This document shows positions 58,861-64,000 of a DNA stretch of 64,000 nt, one piece after another. Location: the NCBI GenBank assembly GCA_022747635.1, contig JAKTNV010000001.1:33292040-33356039 (forward strand), given 5' to 3'. A program made the translations under genes and the position numbers. The notes under the pieces were generated by a model, which was not told where the DNA came from, searched no databases, and worked only from the letters and a program-made list of their open reading frames with translations. The stretch is from Hetaerina americana. Lineage: Eukaryota > Arthropoda > Insecta > Odonata > Calopterygidae. Each line of letters starts with the position of its first letter. Position 1 is the first letter of the stretch.

Positions 58861-60085
58861 CCATGGCGCCCGTCTGTGGGCGATGGTGCCTTCCGTGCCC
58901 CAGAGCGACTGTCCGCAAGAATCAAGACCCCCCTTTGGCCCGTGGTTTCGAGGGGTCCAGCAAAAACACCACCAGCTTAACAACTGTACCACGTGGGAGG
59001 GGGCGGTGGCCGGCCGAGTGGTAGCGAAATGGAGTCGGGACTCGCAATGCACGTCCGTGTTGATACGAGGGGTCTTGTCGGACGAGAGTCTGGAGGTTGG
59101 TGTAGGCTTGGGGGGCGGGGGGGAGTGTGGCTGGGCAGGGGAAGTGCATGTCCGTCGGTGTCCCACAGTTGATGCTTGGGGATGGGATGTGATGGGCAGG
59201 GTGGCGAAGTGGGGCCGGCGATAATGGTGGCGGCAGTGGTATAATGGCATCACGGGGGTTGGGTGGGAGTGGGTATGGTGAGGTTTTGATGCTGTTGGGA
59301 AGGGGCGTGCGTCAACAAGGCAAACGCCAAACGCCATGCGCGACCCAAGGCGGTTGATGGAGGGAGAGGAGGGTTTGAGCGTTTTGGAAGGATGAATGGA
59401 GAGAGGTCGCGGAGGGAAGGGATCTCTGGTTTGCGAGGGTGGGTGTGAGGGGGGAGTGCCGCGGGTTAAGGGGGAGACGAGAAAGGAGAAGATGCAGGAG
59501 AGAGGAGGGGAGCGAATAGTGACGTTTGACGCCGAGGAATGAACTAGCGACGTCAAACCAATCTGGTTATGTGCCCGGGGGATGGGCGTTGAAAAAGAAG
59601 GAAAGCGGGGTGTATATATGTGTGTGGGTGAGAGGGTGGGAGGGCGAGATGTGGGGGAGGGTTAAACGGGCCCGGCGGGGGTGCGTGGGAGTATGGGGAG
59701 AGGGAGAGAAGTGGGGTGGAGCATGGCGTGGGGATGTGGTAGGTGGCTGTGGGGGGATTGCACGTTCGCCACGGGCGGCGAACGAGGAGCACTCACCATA
59801 TCTCCCCTCCAACCCTCCCGTCCTCTCTGGGGAGGAGGAATTGCTTTTCGGCATTTACTCACCTCGGGGCATGTGGGGCGTAAAAATAAACATCCGCATT
59901 CAATGCTAAGATATTCCATCAACGGAGGAATTAGGGATTAATTTAGGAATAAATGCGGGGGTTGCTCGTCCTCCTCCCGGCCTGCTTCCCTCCCTCCCTC
60001 ACGTACACCTTCTCATCACCCCCTTTCCCCTTTTGCTTCGCTCGTCGATTCCCTCTCTTCCCACCTCCTCCTCCCCACGAGAGCG
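58860..60085 (+). other. Large GC-rich island, GA-rich then CT-rich
   Basis: Complex GC-rich sequence to about 59080, GA-rich to about 59770, then CT-rich near 59795-59835 and at 59965-60080, with AT-containing complex segments between (59880-59950). The minus-strand open frame 58738-59556 (272 codons) is mostly Pro/Ser/His/Thr low-complexity ending in translated TA repeat, and I do not accept it as a gene. ATTA-containing sequence at 59930-59950 (GGAATTAGGGATTAATTTAG) may be regulatory. Confidence 0.5.
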
Positions 60086-62717
60086 AGTGCAGCTCATAAC
60101 GTGCTTACGCTACGTTGGAATTTTAAGAAATGCAATTAGTCCTGCGTTATGTTTTCTTCTGCGATGACTGGGGTGCGCGTTAAAGCTCTTCCGCATGGAC
60201 CGGGTGCCTCTCTTCTCTCTTGCTCCGTGATGAATTTCAATTTAATAACTTCGCTGTGGCGACAAAATTCCCTGGATACACGCCACAGCCTCTGGACAGA
60301 AATTCTCATTTTTTTCTTTGATTAGCTTGCATAAACTCGAATGAACGTGACCTCGAAGTGTCTGCCGAGCTTGAATACTTAGTAGACGGGATTAATTTTC
60401 AGCACGTGAAACGAAGATCCAAATAAAGTGCCAATAAGCTAAATATTAATTTTTAAATTTGATTATTTGGGTATAAATTAAAATTGTGTGGTGCTCATTG
60501 GAAAAATTGAAAGAGCGTATTAGAATATTAGTACATTTCACCTTGGTAAGGGTAGATGAGCCAATATTGTTTCGATAATAAAGAGTTAAAAGTTATTGAA
60601 ATTAAGAAACATCTTGAGAAGGCTGTTTGTATTTGTTTACTGATCAATAGATTAACACCCACTCATTTGGAAGCTCACCAGGTGTTTAGCCACCATTTAC
60701 GATTTATGACGCACGAAATCAGTTGATCATTTTTCACTCTCCTTCGACGTAAATTTCTTAAATAGCTAAAAGACAATGATTGGGGGAACATGATCGTTTA
60801 ATTTGCCTACAATTATTTCTTTGTGGTTATTTGTTAATATATAAGCCTCGTGGAAAATTTTAAACAGGCTATAAAATATACTGCTAAAATTAAGAATTTT
60901 TTATTTTCCTTCTATTTGACCTTTTTCATTACGCGTTCAAAGTATAGTGTTCGCCTAAAATTCTTTTATTTCTGCGTACTTAAATTCAGGAATTATTTCG
61001 GCATTTCTCTTATTTAGCGAAATCAGTTTCGATTACTCTATACCAATCAATACCTTTAGTAATGAGGTTGATGGACTTATTATTAGCTCGCACTTTGCAA
61101 TTGATGGGATATTCCACATCTTCTGCGGAAAGGTTCGAAAAATTTTTTGATCATTTTTTTCGCATAATAATCATTCATTCGATCGCTCAGTGATGTCGTT
61201 CTTTTTAAATTCAGTCCTCGGTAACGTGCGTAAATATGGGTACAGATTCAAGTGATGTTTGTCACCTGAAATCTGACAGAAATTAAAGTAATTCGCATAT
61301 TGCAATGTTTAAAATACATGAGAAAATTTAGGAAAAAACTGTCAATATCATTTAATTCGTGGCCACGGAAAATTTACTACCCATTTGCTGTTCAGTGCTA
61401 AAAAGGAAAAGCGCATGCATCAGTTTTTCATCGAGACCTGTCCGATATGTTCGCCATTTTCCATCGGTTCGAGAGGATTCCTTGCTTTTTCCTCCGAGTG
61501 ATTACATTTTAAGTGAATCAAGTCCCACGCGGTGATCCACGATGTCCCCCAGCGACCGTCGGAAAAGGGGGGATGATGGGTGACGGAGGGGTGAGGAATA
61601 GCGTCGCCCGTCTTCCAGAGTTTCGGCATCGACAACGCCAAGACCAGCTAACGATTAGAGAGAGAGAGAGAGGAGGGGATGTTAATGCTCCCCATCCAGA
61701 CTCACAGCGTGTTAGGGTCGAACTCGTACCATTTCGACCGCTCGCACATTTCGCAATTCAGCTCCATGGCCTTTCCCCGAGCTTTCGGCCCTGGGACTCC
61801 ACGCAGGGCATTGAAGAGGTCGCGGTGCAGTCATAAGGATCTCAATGTCAATTGATCTAGTCTATCCTATTACACAAATTTCTATTCTAAAAAAATGCAT
61901 CGTTATCGTGGTGGAAATCATGTTTTATCGGAGCGATAGTATAGACGCTGCTATTTTCGTTTGGTAGAAATAATTTGGAGAAGGATTACCATCATTTGAC
62001 CTGCTGGTATGATGACACTTCGAGAAGACTTGTGAAAATGAGGTCCTGAAATTCGCCACATGATAAGAAGCAAATCCGGCTTATAGATTATTAAGAGAAT
62101 TGAGATTTTCGGCAAAATTTAATTACAAAATATTTTAATATATATACACTGAAGATAGAACTATGCATTTTATGTATCCTGCGTATTTTTACGTAGGACG
62201 AATGTCTTCATTTTCCGGTAATGAGCGTATGGAAAGCATTAAAAGAAGCTCTAATTATACTCTAACTCGACATTTTGTGGACTATGAGTGAAATTTTCAA
62301 AATATTCGCGAGAGGTAACCATTACTCGAATTATGAGAACGTGTACGCAAGGGAAAACGTATAAAAATCGTACACGGAAGGAAGTTTTTACAAAAATATT
62401 TCATACATTTATCGCCACAGAGACATCTCGTTGGAAAGACATCTTAAGATCAAAAAGACGAGACGGCCTGCATTTTTAAGAAAATTATAGGGGGCCACTT
62501 ATTTTCCGGCACTGCTTTATGTAAAATTATTAGGAATTAAATCACATCTATTGAATACATCAAGAGACACGGAAAGAGGGGCTGATGTAACTTGTTGCAA
62601 ATATTTTCGTTTTTCCCTCGAATAATTCAGATGGTTGTTAAATGGCTTTAAACGGAATAACTCTGACATTTTTCATTGCGAGGTTTTGGTGTGAAGTTAA
62701 CATTTATGACTTAATTA
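60086..62717 (+). other. Intronic or intergenic stretch
   Basis: AT-rich apart from a GC-richer block at 61500-61830, where frames on both strands stay open for 70-107 codons without any recognisable domain. A GA run lies at 61659-61676. No gene was supported. Confidence 0.5.
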
Positions 62718-62919
62718 CGAGGGCGGTTCAATGAGTACCCGTGTTAGAAATGAAGAAACCATTTTTTCAAAAACATTTTTTTTCAACATTGTCCCCTTTT
62801 AGAAAGATACACTTCTCCCAACGTTCCGGCCATTTTTTTAACACCTCCAAAGAATAGGATTTGTCGAACTCTCGAAAATAATCTCGTATTTCTTGCAGAA
62901 TTTTGAATCGAAGAAATGC
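62718..62919 (-). pseudogene. Mariner transposase C-terminal relic with element end
   Basis: The minus-strand frame 62767-62919 ends in RDYFREFDKSYSLEV, LKKWPERWEKCIFLKGDNVE and a stop. It matches the C-terminus of mariner transposases (W..RW.KCI...GdyfE). The following ACGAGGGCGGTTCAATGAGT (62717-62736 on plus) looks like a mariner terminal inverted repeat next to a TA. The frame is lost upstream by a stop at 62920-62922, and the catalytic domain is absent. It is a dead 3' fragment. Confidence 0.8.
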
Positions 62920-63497
62920 TCATTGCTGCTAAAAATAACATTTTATTGCTGGCATTTTAGTTATTTATGTTGCACATTTGGGCAGACAGAATATTGAATA
63001 TACCCTATACACACCTCTACACTCTTATGTAGTTTGTGTTTTGGCATGTTTGAAAAAATTGATTGCTTTTTGCATAAGCCTTCGACTGCGAAGGTTCCTT
63101 TCAATTTTTCTAGTTCTTCACACCCAATTCTGAAAGTTGTCAGAGTCGTGTAAGGTTACATGCGTTAATATAATTTCATAATAATGAGGATTTATTAGAA
63201 GAGTATTGGGAAAATGTGACGAGAAGGTTCTATAGCAATTTTATCGTTTGCTAGTTGGCCTCTTATAATATGCTGTTAGTGTATAGGATCCTCTTGACGT
63301 TGGATTGATTACAGAATTAAGACTGCGAGCAGCGTTGCAGAGCTAGTTTTCTAAAACATTGTTATGATAAACTAAGTATCGTATAAAAAATTATTAGAGA
63401 GACTGTGTTGGAATTCACTCACGGAGTAAATATTAAATTGTAGATGGAATCTCTTGCAACAATTGGAAGGGTGTCTCTTTGGCGATTGTATGGAGAA
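62920..63497. other. AT-rich spacer between two mariner fragments
   Basis: No further transposase sequence is readable by eye. It could be a degraded part of the older mariner relic or host DNA. Confidence 0.4.
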
Positions 63498-64000
63498 TAC
63501 ATGGTCGCACCCAAAAGTGGTAGGACTGATTTTTTTTACAAGAATTTTATTGACGATATACTTACATCGACTTAATAATCTTCAAAGTATGCTCCTTGAG
63601 CTGCTACACACTTAGTATAATGTTGCTCCCATTCCCCGTACGCCCGCTGGAAATTTTCTTTGGGGACGCCGTTGATGACCCTCGTCGAAGCCTCTTGAAC
63701 GGCCTTTATCGAGTCAAAACGTCGTCCCTTGAGCTGTCTTTTCATCAGGGAGAAGAAGAAGAAGTCCGATGGTGCCAGATCGGGAGAATAAGCGGGTGCG
63801 GCAACGTGGCAACGCTGTATTTGGCCAGGAGCTGTCTGACGACGAGCGCGCCATGGCACGGCGCGTTGTCATGATGAAGCACCCAGCAGTTTGCGATGGC
63901 CGGTCGGACTCTTTTCACGCGTTCTCGGAGGCGGGTGAGCACCTGTACGTAAAAGTTCACATTCACAGTCTCCCCTGGTGGGACAAACTCCTTGTGAACC
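63498..64000 (-). mobile_element. Mariner-type DNA transposon, partial (runs off the window)
   Basis: Contains the 3' half of a transposase gene on the minus strand plus its 3' end. GGTCGCACCCAAAAGTGGTA (63503-63522), followed by GGACTGATTTTTTTT, is a plausible terminal inverted repeat, since it lies about 50 bases beyond the stop codon. The other end and the target-site TA on that side are outside the window. Confidence 0.8.
63572..64000 (-). pseudogene. Mariner transposase (DD34D), C-terminal half, one frameshift
   Basis: A cut-and-paste transposase of the mariner/Tc1 superfamily. From the window edge inward it reads VHKEFVPPGETVNVNFYVQV, then WVLHHDNAPCH with the second catalytic Asp, then in the next frame YSPDLAPSDFFFF with the third Asp, and it ends QHYTKCVAAQGAYFEDY before the stop at 63572-63574. 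The two frames join at about 63791, where one base appears to be missing. Allowing for that, 34 residues separate the two Asp, the mariner DD34D spacing. The first Asp and the DNA-binding domain lie beyond the window. The single frameshift predicts an inactive copy, though it is much better preserved than the relic at 62718. Confidence 0.9.

Noticed and set aside
58738..59556. 272-codon minus-strand open frame.
   Set aside because: Pro/Ser/His/Thr low complexity from GA/CT-biased DNA, ending in Tyr-Ile repeats translated from (TA)n. No domain, no splice or start context.
61420..61836. Opposing open frames of 73 and 107 codons.
   Set aside because: No motif, both strands open over the same GC-rich block, no evidence to prefer either.

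Overview
The window reads as nuclear DNA of an arthropod, most likely an insect with a large, repeat-laden genome. Long AT-rich stretches contain no recognisable genes, and introns look very long. There are many (TA)n/(GT)n microsatellites, degenerate mariner and non-LTR retrotransposon relics, and tRNA-headed SINEs. No bacterial-type gene organisation is present. The species cannot be named from the sequence.

The only host protein-coding exon I can support is at 17509-18278 (+). It encodes part of a retinal homeobox (Rx/Rax) transcription factor: a His/Gln-rich segment, a Gly/Asp/Glu-rich acidic segment, then homeodomain residues 1-46. It stops at a consensus splice donor exactly between residues 46 and 47, the conserved intron position of Paired-like homeobox genes. 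I did not recognise the exon carrying the rest of helix 3 (Trp48, Gln50, Asn51), the C-terminal OAR motif or the N-terminal octapeptide. The downstream intron is therefore probably longer than 45 kb, and upstream exon(s) lie outside the window or went unrecognised.

The rest is noncoding DNA of three kinds. (1) AT-rich background. (2) GC-richer islands of 0.3-1.3 kb with strong purine/pyrimidine strand bias, often switching abruptly from GA-rich to CT-rich on the same strand. They are interspersed with short complex, homeodomain/POU-site-rich stretches that look like cis-regulatory elements. The best candidates are 43640-43860 (POU octamer, TAATTA, forkhead-like site), 50116-50310 (four GGATTA Otx/Bicoid-class sites in 111 bp) and 51595-51715 (POU octamer). 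(3) Repeats: a SINE with a conserved-looking core at 19440; a second SINE family with one copy at 20533 and a head-to-head pair at 28600-28945; a LINE reverse-transcriptase relic at 34747; a mariner transposase C-terminal relic at 62718-62919; and a better-preserved mariner (DD34D, one frameshift) running off the right edge at 63500-64000.

The most unusual structure is two microsatellite-bounded clusters (53.2-53.7 kb and 58.2-58.9 kb). Each carries copies of a short motif, approximately CTGATAA / GC-rich hairpin / GAAA. One copy sits in the loop of a 39-bp near-perfect inverted repeat. The layout resembles a degraded hammerhead-ribozyme core, as reported in Penelope-like retroelements. Several other short, near-perfect inverted repeats with 1-6-base loops are scattered through the window (12.1, 20.6, 29.1, 41.3 and 42.4 kb) and look like local template-switch events or palindromic binding sites.
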